A program made the translations under genes and the position numbers. The notes under the pieces were generated by a model. It was not told where the DNA came from. It ran no database searches and saw only the letters and a list, made by a program, of their open reading frames with translations. Below, in pieces: positions 33,991-42,643 of a stretch of 64,000 nt of DNA; the first letter of the stretch is position 1; every line of letters starts with the position of its first letter. Origin of the DNA: Saccharopolyspora thermophila (lineage in GTDB: Bacteria; Actinomycetota; Actinomycetes; Mycobacteriales; Pseudonocardiaceae); assembly GCF_014646075.1 (NCBI RefSeq), contig NZ_BMMT01000002.1, positions 1 through 64,000 on the forward strand, in the 5' to 3' direction.

Positions 33991-36540
33991 GTGAGAGCCG
34001 TCCACCGCTTCACCGTGCGCGCCCACCTGCCCGAGCCGTTGAGCGCCCTGGGCACGTTGGCGACCAACCTCCGCTGGACCTGGCACCCGCCGACGCAGGA
34101 CCTGTTCGCTGCGGTCGACCCGCAGGTGTGGTCCGCTGTGGGCGGTGACCCGCTGCGCCTGCTGGCGGAGGTCCCGGCCGAGCGGTTGCGCCAGCTGGCC
34201 GGCGACGAGGACTTCCTGGCCCGCACCCGCGCCGTCGCTGACGACCTGCGCCGCTACCTGACGGTGCCGCGCTGGTACCAGCAGCGGGAGGACGAGGGCG
34301 CGAGCCTGCCGACCTGTGTGGCGTACTTCTCGATGGAGTTCGGCCTCACCGAGGCGCTGCCGAACTACTCCGGTGGGCTGGGTGTGCTGGCCGGTGATCA
34401 CCTGAAGTCGGCGTCGGACCTGGGCGTGCCGATGATCGGGGTGGGCCTGCTGTACCGGTCGGGGTACTTCCGGCAGGCGTTGTCGGCGGAGGGCTGGCAG
34501 GTCGAGCACTACCCGGTGCTGGATCCGCGCGGCCTGCCGCTGGAGATGCTGACCGCGCCGTCGGGGCAGCCGGTTCTGGTGCGGATCGCGATGCCCGGCG
34601 GGCGCACCCTGCACGCGCGGATCTGGAAGGCGCAGGTCGGCCGGGTTCCGCTGCTGCTGCTGGACAGCGACCTGCCGGAGAACGACGACGACCTGCGCAG
34701 CACCACCGACCGGCTGTACGGCGGGGACGCCGAGCACCGGATCCGGCAGGAGATTCTGGCCGGGATCGGAGGCATGCGCGCGGTGCGCGCGTACTGCGAG
34801 CTGACCGGCCATCCGCAGCCGGAGGTGTTCCACACCAACGAGGGACACGCCGGGTTCCTGGGGTTGGAGCGGGTGCGGGAGCTGCTGGAGGACCCGGGGC
34901 TGCAGTTCGACGAGGCGGTGGCCGCGGTGCGGGCGGGCACCGTGTTCACCACGCACACCCCGGTCCCGGCGGGGGTGGACCGGTTCCCGGTGGACCTGGT
35001 GCGGCACTACTTCGGCGACGGTTCGGCGCACGCGCTGCTGCCCGGCATCCCGACCGACCGGGTGCTGGCGCTGGGCGCCGAGGACAACCCGGGCATGTTC
35101 AACATGGCGCACATGGGGTTGCGGCTGGCGCAGCGCGCCAACGGGGTGTCGGAGCTGCACGGCAAGGTCATCCGCAAGATGTTCCGCAACCTGTGGCCGG
35201 GTTTCGGCACCGAGGAGATCCCGATCACCTCGGTCACCAACGGGGTGCACGGGCCGACCTGGTCGGCGCGGGAGCTGGGCAAGCTGCTCGGCCAGTCCGA
35301 AATGGACAGCGGGGCCGGGTTGCGCGGGATGGAGCCGGTCAGCGACTCGCTGCTGTGGGAGCTGCGCTGCTCGCTGCGGCAGCGGCTGGTGGACGAGGTG
35401 CGCCGCCGACTGCGGGTCGCGTGGTTGCAGCGCGGCGCCTCGGACCTGGAACTGGGCTGGTGCGACTCGGTGTTCGACCCGGACGTGCTGACCATCGGGT
35501 TCGCCCGCCGGGTCCCGACCTACAAGCGGGCGACGTTGATGCTGCGCGACACCGAGCGGTTGCGGGAGCTGCTGCTGGACCCGGACCGGCCGGTGCAGAT
35601 CGTGGTCGCGGGCAAGTCGCATCCGGCCGACGAGGGCGGCAAGGCGATGATCCAGCAGATCGTGCGGTTCGCCGACCAGCCGGACGTGCGGCACCGCATC
35701 GTGTTCCTGCCTGACTACGACATGTCGCTGGCCCGGTACCTGGTGTCGGGCTGCGACGTGTGGCTGAACAACCCGGTGCGCCCGCTGGAGGCGTGCGGCA
35801 CGTCGGGGATGAAGGCGGCGCTCAACGGCGTCCTGAACCTGTCGGTGCGGGATGGCTGGTGGGACGAGATGTTCGACGGACACAACGGGTGGGCGATCCC
35901 GAACGCGGAGGGGGTCAGCGACCCGAACCGGCGGGACGACCTGGAGTCGGCGGCGCTGTACGAGCTGATCTCCGAGCACGTGGCGCCGATGTTCTATGAG
36001 CGCAACACCGACGGCGTGCCGGGCAAGTGGATGTCGATGGTGCGACACACGCTCGCCACGCTGGGGCCGCGGGTGCAGGCGTCCCGCATGATCCGCGAGT
36101 ACGTCGACCACCACTACACCCCGGCGGCGCAGTCGGTGCGCGCGGTGACCGCGGACGGGTTCCGCGGGGCGCGGGAGATCGCGAACTACCGGGCGCGGTT
36201 GCAGGCGGCGTGGACGTGGGTGCGCGTCAGCGAGACCGAAATGGTGGTGGACGATGACACGCCGCTGCTCGGCGGCCAGGTGACCGTGCGGGCGCGGGTG
36301 GACCTCGCCGGGCTGGACCCGTCCGATGTGGACGTCGAGGTGGTGGTGGGCCGAGTCGATGACTCGGACGTGCTGCACGATTTCGTAACGGAGTCGATGC
36401 ACCCGGTGGCGGACGGCCGCTACGAGGCGGCGGTGACCCTGCCGCACGCGGGCCCGGCGGGATACACGGTCCGGGTCCTGCCCCGGCACCCGCTGCTGTC
36501 CGGACCTGCGGAACTCGGCAAGGTCGTCCTCGCGGGCTGA
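33991..36540 (+). CDS. glgP: Alpha-glucan (glycogen) phosphorylase
   Basis: An 849-residue GT35 phosphorylase releasing glucose-1-phosphate from alpha-1,4-glucans. It is of the bacterial/archaeal TIGR02094-like type, with an N-terminal DUF3417 segment (about 1-110, TNLRWTWHPPTQDLF) and motifs YFSMEFGLTEALPNYSGGLG, HTNEGHAGF and PTYKRATL. The pyridoxal phosphate lysine is Lys608 in GTSGMKAALNG. The C-terminal 100 residues are a beta-type extension. A hairpin follows the stop. The gene stands alone, diverging from the metallopeptidase pair. Confidence 0.95.
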   Translation: MRAVHRFTVRAHLPEPLSALGTLATNLRWTWHPPTQDLFAAVDPQVWSAVGGDPLRLLAEVPAERLRQLAGDEDFLARTRAVADDLRRYLTVPRWYQQREDEGASLPTCVAYFSMEFGLTEALPNYSGGLGVLAGDHLKSASDLGVPMIGVGLLYRSGYFRQALSAEGWQVEHYPVLDPRGLPLEMLTAPSGQPVLVRIAMPGGRTLHARIWKAQVGRVPLLLLDSDLPENDDDLRSTTDRLYGGDAEHRIRQEILAGIGGMRAVRAYCELTGHPQPEVFHTNEGHAGFLGLERVRELLEDPGLQFDEAVAAVRAGTVFTTHTPVPAGVDRFPVDLVRHYFGDGSAHALLPGIPTDRVLALGAEDNPGMFNMAHMGLRLAQRANGVSELHGKVIRKMFRNLWPGFGTEEIPITSVTNGVHGPTWSARELGKLLGQSEMDSGAGLRGMEPVSDSLLWELRCSLRQRLVDEVRRRLRVAWLQRGASDLELGWCDSVFDPDVLTIGFARRVPTYKRATLMLRDTERLRELLLDPDRPVQIVVAGKSHPADEGGKAMIQQIVRFADQPDVRHRIVFLPDYDMSLARYLVSGCDVWLNNPVRPLEACGTSGMKAALNGVLNLSVRDGWWDEMFDGHNGWAIPNAEGVSDPNRRDDLESAALYELISEHVAPMFYERNTDGVPGKWMSMVRHTLATLGPRVQASRMIREYVDHHYTPAAQSVRAVTADGFRGAREIANYRARLQAAWTWVRVSETEMVVDDDTPLLGGQVTVRARVDLAGLDPSDVDVEVVVGRVDDSDVLHDFVTESMHPVADGRYEAAVTLPHAGPAGYTVRVLPRHPLLSGPAELGKVVLAG

Positions 36541-36558
36541 GCAGGACTGGTGCACACC

Positions 36559-36580
36559 CCTCCTCGGTTCGATGAGGAGG
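36559..36580 (+). terminator. Terminator hairpin after glgP
   Basis: A perfect 7-bp stem (CCTCCTC / GAGGAGG) with an 8-nt loop, 19 bp after the glgP stop, followed by CTTTC. Confidence 0.65.
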
Positions 36581-36684
36581 CTTTCACGAAGTCCTCACGC
36601 TGAGCTCACGCTCATGACCGAGCGTAGTGACTGGTGTCGGGATCGGCATCGTTCGCAGTGAGCTTGGTGTTCCTGGAGGGTGTT

Positions 36685-36978
36685 GTGACTGTCCTGCGCA
36701 TGCTGGCCGTGCTGTCCGTCCTCGGTGGCGTCGTGTCGTCGGCGGTGGTGTGGTCGCACGGTCATCCGCACGACGTGTGGTCGCCGTGGACGTTGCTCGA
36801 TCTCGTCGCGGCCGGTGCCATGCTGGCCGGTCTGCGCTATGTGAACCGGCTGATCAGCGCGGAGCCGCCCGCGGCGAGGTTGGCGGCGGTGCTCGCTGAG
36901 ACGGGCGTGGTGCGGGCGGGCGGGGGAGCGCTCCACGGCCGACGTGCGCGTCAGGCCCGGGCGAGGGCCGCGCAGTAG
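36685..36978 (+). CDS. Small membrane protein
   Basis: A 97-residue protein with two predicted helices (about 5-23 and 34-53) joined by a His-rich loop (SHGHPHDVWSPW), and a basic cytoplasmic tail. The GTG at 36685 follows CTGGAGGG. No family recognised. It precedes a TetR gene in the same direction by 88 bp. Confidence 0.6.
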   Translation: MTVLRMLAVLSVLGGVVSSAVVWSHGHPHDVWSPWTLLDLVAAGAMLAGLRYVNRLISAEPPAARLAAVLAETGVVRAGGGALHGRRARQARARAAQ

Positions 36979-37029
36979 CCAAGCAACATCGGCTGGTTGG
37001 TTTCCAGCGGTCCCGCCAGCGATCGATGT

Positions 37030-37039
37030 CAACCGGTTG
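37030..37039. promoter_or_regulatory. Putative TetR operator CAACCGGTTG
   Basis: A perfect 10-bp palindrome 28 bp upstream of the TetR start, extended on one side by GTTGG; a related GGCTGGTTGG sequence lies about 40 bp further upstream. The position is suited to autorepression. The assignment is from position and symmetry only. Confidence 0.45.
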
Positions 37040-37066
37040 GTTGGTAGCCGGGGTACAGTTCGTGGT

Positions 37067-37639
37067 GTGTCCCGCAATGCTGAAGCCACCCGGGCCCGCA
37101 TCTTCGAGGCGGCGATCGCCGAGTTCGCCGCCCACGGCATCGCCGGGGCGCGCGTCGACCGCATCGCCCAGCAGGCGAAGGCCAACAAGCAGCTGATCTA
37201 CGCGTACTACGGCAGCAAGGACGAACTGTTCACCGCGGTGCTGGAGCGCACCATGGCCGAACTGGCTGCGGAAGTCCCCATCGACGGCGGCGATCTGCCC
37301 GGCTACGTCGACCGCATCGCCCAGTACCACAGGAAACACCCGCACGTGCTGCGCCTGCTGCTCTGGGAGTCGCTGGAGCGCGGCGACTCCGGCGTCGTCT
37401 CCGAGTCCGAGCGCACCGCGCACTACCGGGAGAAGGCCGAGAGCGTCCGCCACGCCCAGGACAGCGGCAAGGTCACCACCGAGTTCGACCCCGGGATGCT
37501 CGCGCTGCTGTCCATCGGCATGATCAGCTGGCCGCTCGCGGTTCCGCAGCTGCGCCGGATGATGCTCGGGGACGCGAAGTTCGGCGATCTGCGGGACGCG
37601 GCCCGCAAGGCGGTCGCCCGGCTCGCCGAACCCCGCTGA
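37067..37639 (+). CDS. TetR family transcriptional regulator
   Basis: A 190-residue TetR protein. The helix-turn-helix is TRARIFEAAIAEFAAHGIAG ... QAKANKQLIYAYYGSKDELF. The C-terminal domain resembles TetR_C families with HPHVLRLLLWESLERG. The GTG at 37067 begins SRNAEATRA. A CAACCGGTTG palindrome precedes it. Its targets are not apparent; the small membrane protein upstream is one candidate. Confidence 0.9.
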   Translation: MSRNAEATRARIFEAAIAEFAAHGIAGARVDRIAQQAKANKQLIYAYYGSKDELFTAVLERTMAELAAEVPIDGGDLPGYVDRIAQYHRKHPHVLRLLLWESLERGDSGVVSESERTAHYREKAESVRHAQDSGKVTTEFDPGMLALLSIGMISWPLAVPQLRRMMLGDAKFGDLRDAARKAVARLAEPR

Positions 37640-37899
37640 CCCCGCGGCGTCAACGGGGTGATCCCGGGTGGGCCGTTGCGCCGACCCCCGTTGCGGCGTC
37701 GCGTGCCAGGCTGCTGTTGGGGATGCAAACTCCGGCCACTGTGGACGGTAGGGTGTCCGTACCGGTGCTGGAGCCGGTGTTGCGTGGCATCGGCCCCGAC
37801 ACGTTCCCGCTGGAGGAAGCGGCGAGCGCGCGCGGATCGGCGAAACCGGCGGCACCGTCGACTCGTGCTCGAGATGCGGTGACGGGCCGGCTCCCGCGG

Positions 37900-39060
37900 T
37901 CACGCCACGGACAGCCGCTGCCTGGTTTCGGCGACCCGCGGCGACCAGGGAGCCAGCTCCTCGGCCCGGGCGAGGGCCTCCCGCGCCGCTGCGTTGTTGC
38001 GGCAGGCCATGTGCGCCCGGGCCAGCGTCGCCAGGTCGTCGGCACGGGACAGCGGCGTGTGGTTGTACTCCGCGCCGGTCGCCGCGAGCCTGACCGCTGT
38101 CTCCGCGTCGCCCTCCAGCAGCGCGAGTAACCCGTTGGTGCCCCTGAGCTCGAATTCCGGGTAGCCCAGCTCGACGGCGTCCTGCAGCGCCTTCTTCGCG
38201 GTCGGCAGCAGCGTCTCAGCCGGGAGCTGCCCGGCCTCCACGGCCTTGAAGCCCAGTCCAGCCAAGCCCACCAACAGGTAAGACATCTTGCGCGGCGGGA
38301 TGTTGTCGTGCTCCGACAAGTACTTCAGCAGCATCAGCACCCCGGGCGCGTACTCGCCGCGCGCCTCCAGCACCGAAATTCGGCACGACACCGTCACGGA
38401 CAACCCGGGGTGCTGCTCGGCGAGCACATCGGCGAACTCCTGCGCGCGGTCGATCTGCCCTACTCGCAGCGCCTCGTAAGCGCGGGCAGCCACGGGTGCG
38501 GCGACGAACTCCTCCCGCTCCGCGCCCTTCAGCCGGGGCAGCGAGAACAGTATCCAGCCCGTGGAGGTCATCAGCGGAACCCGCTGCGGCCACAGCTTGT
38601 AGAGCATCAGCGGCGTCGCGGCGAGCACGAATCCGCGACCGAACGGGTCATCGGCCAGCAACCACGCCGCCGCCACCACCGCGAGCCCGACCAGCGCCGA
38701 CACCAGCCCCGCCAACCAGCAACGGAGGATCACCGGAGACCGCCACGGACCGATCTGCGCGCGCAGGGTGACCGGCAATGCGCGCAACGTGAACCTCACG
38801 CGCCGCGGCGTCCACGAAGCCACCTCCCGCATCCCGCCGAAGATCACATGGCGGACGCGCAGCCCGAACACCACCGATCCGACGATCAACCCCAGCTGGG
38901 TCGCCATGGGCAGCAGCACCACCCCGGCGAGAGCCCCCAGCCACCCCAGGGTGGTTCCGGTGAAACCGGTCTCGGCGATGAACTCCACCACCGCCACGGC
39001 GACCCCGCCCACGACGGTGCACACGACCCACGGCCGCAACAACAGGCTCTGCGCTCCCAC
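37900..39060 (-). CDS. Membrane protein with C-terminal TPR-like region
   Basis: A 386-residue protein with about four membrane segments in the first 170 residues (VVCTVVGGVAVAVVEFIA, LGALAGVVLLPMATQLGLI, CWLAGLVSALVGLAVVAAA and FVLAATPLMLY) and helical repeats afterwards (AYEALRVGQIDRAQEFADVL, ARAHMACRNNAAAREAL). The loop RVRHVIFGGMREVASWTPRRV recalls the region after the first helix in site-2-protease-like proteins, but no HExxH is present. Not recognised further; a membrane-anchored scaffold is possible. Confidence 0.6.
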   Translation of the reverse strand: MGAQSLLLRPWVVCTVVGGVAVAVVEFIAETGFTGTTLGWLGALAGVVLLPMATQLGLIVGSVVFGLRVRHVIFGGMREVASWTPRRVRFTLRALPVTLRAQIGPWRSPVILRCWLAGLVSALVGLAVVAAAWLLADDPFGRGFVLAATPLMLYKLWPQRVPLMTSTGWILFSLPRLKGAEREEFVAAPVAARAYEALRVGQIDRAQEFADVLAEQHPGLSVTVSCRISVLEARGEYAPGVLMLLKYLSEHDNIPPRKMSYLLVGLAGLGFKAVEAGQLPAETLLPTAKKALQDAVELGYPEFELRGTNGLLALLEGDAETAVRLAATGAEYNHTPLSRADDLATLARAHMACRNNAAAREALARAEELAPWSPRVAETRQRLSVA

Positions 39061-39138
39061 AAACCCGGAAGCCTACGGGACGAAACCCCACCCCACCCCC
39101 GGTTCCAACCAGCCCGAACCCACAACCCCGCCGGACGT

Positions 39139-39225
39139 GAGCAAGGGAACTTTCCTGTCATTCCGAACCGGTCGATGCGAGCAAGGGAACCTTCCTGCCG
39201 CTGGTGACAGGAAGGTTCCCTTGCT
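39139..39225. repeat. Three-copy repeat cluster including a perfect inverted pair
   Basis: Copies at 39139-39160 and 39179-39198 read GCAAGGGAAC on the plus strand; the third at 39204-39225 is inverted. The second and third form a perfect 18-bp inverted repeat (39180-39197 and 39208-39225) around a 10-nt loop. This hairpin begins 5 bp from the rhodanese stop on the minus strand and can act as its terminator. Confidence 0.9.
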
Positions 39226-39229
39226 GCGG

Positions 39230-39655
39230 TCAGGCGGCGGTGGTGACGGGTAGGCCCGCGGCCTTCCAGGCGCGGAAACCGCCGGCGAGGTCGGTGGCCC
39301 GGGTCAGGCCGAGCGCTTTCGCCTGGGCTGCCGCGAGGCTGGACGCGTAGCCCTCGTTGCACACCAGGACGACCGGGCGATCCGGGTGCAGTCCTTCCAG
39401 CCGGTGGTGGCCCGCCGGGTCGAGCCGCCACTCCAGCACGATCCGCTCGACGGTCAGCGCGCCCGGGATCTCGCCTTCGGCGAGCCGGTTGGCCTGCGGC
39501 CGGATGTCGATGATCAGGCCGCCCTGCTGCTGCAGGGCCAGCGCCTCGTGCGGGTCGACGCGGGACAGCTTCGCGCGCGACTCCGCGAGCAGGTGCTCGA
39601 CGCTGAACGGGCCGATGGTGACGTCCTCCTGGCGCGGGAACGGAATGTGGGTCAT
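39230..39655 (-). CDS. Rhodanese-like sulfurtransferase
   Basis: A 141-residue single-domain rhodanese with the active-site cysteine Cys99 in VLVCNEGYASS and the N-terminal GGLIIDIRP and GEIPGAL motifs. It transfers sulfane sulfur to acceptors such as cyanide or glutathione-like thiols. The ATG at 39655 overlaps the cysteine dioxygenase stop by 4 bp, so the two are coupled. Together they fit oxidation of cysteine sulfur. Confidence 0.9.
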   Translation of the reverse strand: MTHIPFPRQEDVTIGPFSVEHLLAESRAKLSRVDPHEALALQQQGGLIIDIRPQANRLAEGEIPGALTVERIVLEWRLDPAGHHRLEGLHPDRPVVLVCNEGYASSLAAAQAKALGLTRATDLAGGFRAWKAAGLPVTTAA

Positions 39656-40275
39656 CCCAGCTCCTTCACCTGCGGTTGCGGTGCGCTCGCGAGGTGCGGA
39701 CGCTGCGCGGGGACTGGCGGCACATCCGCCAGGTCGGCGTAGTAGCGCACCGGCAGCAACGGCGGCGAATACGCGTGCACGCTGGCTGCATTCACCGAAC
39801 TCACGTTGCGGACCTGGTGGGCCCGGCCGCTGCCGAACCCGACGCTGGAACCGACCTCGTGGTGTGTCGTCCGCACCGGTCCGGCCGCGTAGCGGTAATC
39901 CTCGCGGAGCGCGCCGAACAGCACGGAGAAGGAACCGGACGCACCACCGTGGTCGTGTGGCAGGGTGCCCTGGCCCGGTGCCCAGGACAGCAGCCACAGC
40001 TCCACCCCGGCGGTCAGGCCCAGCCTCGCCCACCAGCGCTGTTCGTCGTCGACGCGGACGATGTCCAGCAGCGGGCCGGCCAACTCGGCGGCGACCAGGC
40101 TGGTCAGGTCCCGCAGTTCGCGCGGCGTCCACAGCGGATGGTCCGGGCGGATCAGGTCGTGCAGCAGCGGGACGTCGAGGCCGGGGTGCAGTTCGACCGC
40201 GCCCAGCTCCGGGACCGGCTCGGTGGGGGTGTATTCGGACAGGTGGGTAGGACGGTGCTGGCGCACAGCGCTCAT
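39652..40275 (-). CDS. Cysteine dioxygenase
   Basis: A 207-residue cupin that oxidises cysteine to cysteine sulfinate with a mononuclear iron. The iron ligands fit H107 and H109 in LPHDHGG and H153 in SGRAHQV. The position of the mammalian Cys-Tyr crosslink is occupied by Gly/Ser (GASGSF), as in other bacterial enzymes. The ATG at 40275 lies behind GGAGAC; a GTG upstream at 40323 is less likely. It is translationally coupled to the rhodanese and preceded by a Cys-Arg leader peptide. Confidence 0.9.
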   Translation of the reverse strand: MSAVRQHRPTHLSEYTPTEPVPELGAVELHPGLDVPLLHDLIRPDHPLWTPRELRDLTSLVAAELAGPLLDIVRVDDEQRWWARLGLTAGVELWLLSWAPGQGTLPHDHGGASGSFSVLFGALREDYRYAAGPVRTTHHEVGSSVGFGSGRAHQVRNVSSVNAASVHAYSPPLLPVRYYADLADVPPVPAQRPHLASAPQPQVKELG

Positions 40276-40290
40276 GGGTGTCTCCAGGTT

Positions 40291-40320
40291 CGTGTCGTGC
40301 GGTGAGGACGGCGCGACACG
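40291..40320 (-). promoter_or_regulatory. Inverted repeat between leader peptide and cysteine dioxygenase
   Basis: CGTGTCG (40291-40297) is the reverse complement of CGACACG (40314-40320), with a 16-nt spacer. It lies in the mRNA leader, 3-8 nt from the ribosome-binding site, and could control access to it. This is the only evident stable structure in the 137-nt leader. Confidence 0.4.
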
Positions 40321-40412
40321 CACACCCCGCCGATGGAGGCCGGGGCGTGTTCGGGTGGGTGGATTCGTCGTGCCGCGCGGAGGGCCCGGAAGCGGGCGGA
40401 AAGCAGACCGCT

Positions 40413-40484
40413 TCAGCGACAGGCAGAGGTGACGACCAGGAAGAGGTCGATCACACGATCGCGGGTGAGCAACGAATCGGACAC
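40413..40484 (-). CDS. Leader peptide with Cys-Arg end upstream of cysteine dioxygenase
   Basis: A 23-codon frame from GTG 40484: VSDSLLTRDRVIDLFLVV followed by TSACR and stop. Many actinobacterial sulfur-metabolism operons have a short upstream frame with the pattern LLTxRxxIDLxRVxSAxCR-stop, annotated as a putative leader peptide and proposed to sense cysteine supply through translation. The match in pattern, length, strand and position is good, though RV is FL here. The stop lies 137 nt before the cysteine dioxygenase start. No strong ribosome-binding site was seen. Confidence 0.65.
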   Translation of the reverse strand: MSDSLLTRDRVIDLFLVVTSACR

Positions 40485-40723
40485 GCCAGCGATCGTGGCA
40501 CGGGTCCGGCCCGCATGCCAGGAAAGACGGGACCGTCCCGGCATTTGGGCGCCGATCACTCGGCCGGGCCAGCGTGAGGTGCTCCCCGCCGCTCTTCGCC
40601 GCGGGTGCGGGCGGAACAATGGGCGCGGAGGGGACCTGCCGGGCACCAGCGGCGGTCCGGACGGAGACGAACCGCAGGTGCGACGCCGCGGGCGCTGCGG
40701 TCAGTCACGGCTGGGAGGTAGAC

Positions 40724-41512
40724 GTGGACGACCTGGTCATCCGGATGGATGGCGTCGAGGTCCGGCGGGGCAACACCACGCTGGTCTCCGACGTGAACTG
40801 GTCGGTGGAGCTTGACGAGCGCTGGGTGGTGCTGGGCCCCAACGGGGCGGGCAAGACGACCCTGCTCAAGATGGCCAGCACCGAGATGTACCCCAGCGAG
40901 GGCACGGTCGACGTGCTCGGCGAGCGGCTCGGCAAGACCAACGTTTTCGACCTGCGCCCCCGCATCGGCCTGTGCTCGGCGGCGCTGTCGGCCCGCATCC
41001 CCGGTGACGAACTGGTCCGGGACGTCGTGGTCAGCGCTGGGTACTCGGTGCTCGGCCGGTGGCGGGAGGAGTACGACGACATCGACACCGACCGCGCGGC
41101 TCAACTGCTCGACATGCTGGGCGTGGCGCACCTGGCCGACCGCCAGTTCGCGACGTTGTCGGAGGGCGAGCGTAAGCGCACCACCATCGCGCGTGCCCTG
41201 ATGAGCGACCCGGAACTGCTGCTGCTCGACGAGCCGACGGCCGGGCTGGACCTGGGCGGCCGCGAGGACCTCGTGGCCCGGCTGTCCGCCCTGGCCATGG
41301 ATCCGGACGCCCCCGCGTCGGTGCTGGTCACCCACCACGTCGAGGAGATCCCGCCCGGGTTCACGCACGCGCTGCTGCTGCGCGAGGGCACGGTCGTCGC
41401 GCAGGGCCTGCTCGACGACGTACTCACCGAGGACAACCTGTCGAAGACCTTCGACCAGGACCTGGAGCTCCAGCGCAGCGGGTCCCGGTACTTCGCGCGC
41501 CGGCGTGGCTGA
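40724..41512 (+). CDS. Stand-alone ABC transporter ATPase
   Basis: A 262-residue ATPase with Walker A GPNGAGKTT, signature LSEGERKRT, Walker B LLLLDEPTAGLD and switch region LVTHHVEEIPPG. The GTG at 40724 follows GGGAGGTA. No permease or binding-protein gene is adjacent. The relative in mycobacteria (Rv3041c from memory) also stands without a permease near an enoyl-CoA hydratase. The THHVEEIP motif is typical of the YlmA/ModF-like group. Transported substrate is unknown; it may not be a transporter. Confidence 0.88.
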   Translation: MDDLVIRMDGVEVRRGNTTLVSDVNWSVELDERWVVLGPNGAGKTTLLKMASTEMYPSEGTVDVLGERLGKTNVFDLRPRIGLCSAALSARIPGDELVRDVVVSAGYSVLGRWREEYDDIDTDRAAQLLDMLGVAHLADRQFATLSEGERKRTTIARALMSDPELLLLDEPTAGLDLGGREDLVARLSALAMDPDAPASVLVTHHVEEIPPGFTHALLLREGTVVAQGLLDDVLTEDNLSKTFDQDLELQRSGSRYFARRRG

Positions 41513-41629
41513 CGACCCGGGCGGCGCGAGTCGCGGCGGCGCGCGCTGAGACGCCTGACACAGCAGCCGTGTGGCCGGGCGCGATAGCCTCAGCCTCGCA
41601 AGGCGGCGGTTCAACGAGGAGGGTGCTGC

Positions 41630-42412
41630 GTGGGCGAGTTCGTCAGGCTTGAGGTGGACGGCGCGATCGGGACGATCCGGCTGGATCGGCCCAAGATGAA
41701 CGCGCTGAACCGGCAGGTCGAGGTCGAGCTGCGGGAGACCGCTATCGAGGCCGCCGAGCGCTCGGACATCCGCGCCGTGATCGTCTACGGCGGCGAGAAG
41801 GTCTTCGCGGCGGGTGCGGACATCAAGGAGATGGCCGAGATGTCCTACACCGACATGGCGCGCAAGGAGGAGCGCGGCCTGTCCGATGCGATCAGCCGGG
41901 TCGCGGCGATCCCGAAGCCGACCGTGGCCGCGTTGACCGGTTACGCCCTTGGGGGCGGCTTCGAGCTGGCGTTGGCCTGCGACCGGCGCATCGCCGCCGA
42001 CAACGTGAAGGTCGGCCAGCCGGAGATCCTGCTCGGCGTGATCCCCGGGGCCGGCGGCACGCAACGGCTGGCGCGGCTGATCGGGCCGAGCAAGGCCAAG
42101 GACATCATCTACACCGGCCGGTTCGTCGATGCGCAGGAGGCGCTCGCGCTCGGCATGGTGGATGAGCTCGTGGCACCGGACGAGGTCTACGCGGCGGCGC
42201 GGCGTTGGGCCGAGCAGTTCTCCCACGGCGCGGCACGGGCGCTGGCCGCGGCCAAGGCGGCGATCGACAACGGTCTCGACGTCGACCTCGCGACGGGCCT
42301 GAAGCTGGAGACCCAGCTGTTCGCGGGCACCTTCGCCACCGAGGACCAGAAGATCGGGATGCGGTCGTTCATCGAGAACGGCCCCGGCAAGGCCAGGTTC
42401 ACCGGCAACTGA
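41630..42412 (+). CDS. Enoyl-CoA hydratase (EchA17-like)
   Basis: A 260-residue crotonase-fold enzyme that hydrates trans-2-enoyl-CoA in beta-oxidation. The oxyanion hole is in FAAGADIKEM; the two catalytic glutamates are in GGFELALACD and GQPEILLGVIPGAGG, so it should be an active hydratase. The GTG at 41630 follows GAGGAGGG. A strong hairpin lies after the stop. It corresponds in place and sequence type to mycobacterial echA17. Confidence 0.93.
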   Translation: MGEFVRLEVDGAIGTIRLDRPKMNALNRQVEVELRETAIEAAERSDIRAVIVYGGEKVFAAGADIKEMAEMSYTDMARKEERGLSDAISRVAAIPKPTVAALTGYALGGGFELALACDRRIAADNVKVGQPEILLGVIPGAGGTQRLARLIGPSKAKDIIYTGRFVDAQEALALGMVDELVAPDEVYAAARRWAEQFSHGAARALAAAKAAIDNGLDVDLATGLKLETQLFAGTFATEDQKIGMRSFIENGPGKARFTGN

Positions 42413-42414
42413 TC

Positions 42415-42444
42415 GCACACCGCTCCGGCCCGGGGGCGGTGTGC
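42415..42444 (+). terminator. Terminator hairpin after enoyl-CoA hydratase
   Basis: A 9-bp perfect stem (GCACACCGC / GCGGTGTGC), extendable by three more pairs, starting 2 bp after the stop codon. Confidence 0.75.
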
Positions 42445-42643
42445 CCGGTGAGCGCCCGGCTCTGGTGAACTGGAGCTGATCCGGTGTTCGCCGGACACGG
42501 GCGGAATGCGCGAGCCTGCCGCCGGACGCGGTCGTCGGGTTCCCTCGCGTGGTGCGCGGGACGTGCACCGCGCCGGGGCGTCGACGACGTGGCGTCCGGG
42601 GGCCTGCCGCAGAACGTTCCGTGAACAGCCCTGGGGAAGTGCG

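Noticed and set aside
37640-37899. Plus-strand frame starting at 37717
   Set aside because: It runs into the antisense of the membrane/TPR gene with no motif. Nothing else was seen in this 260-bp gap.
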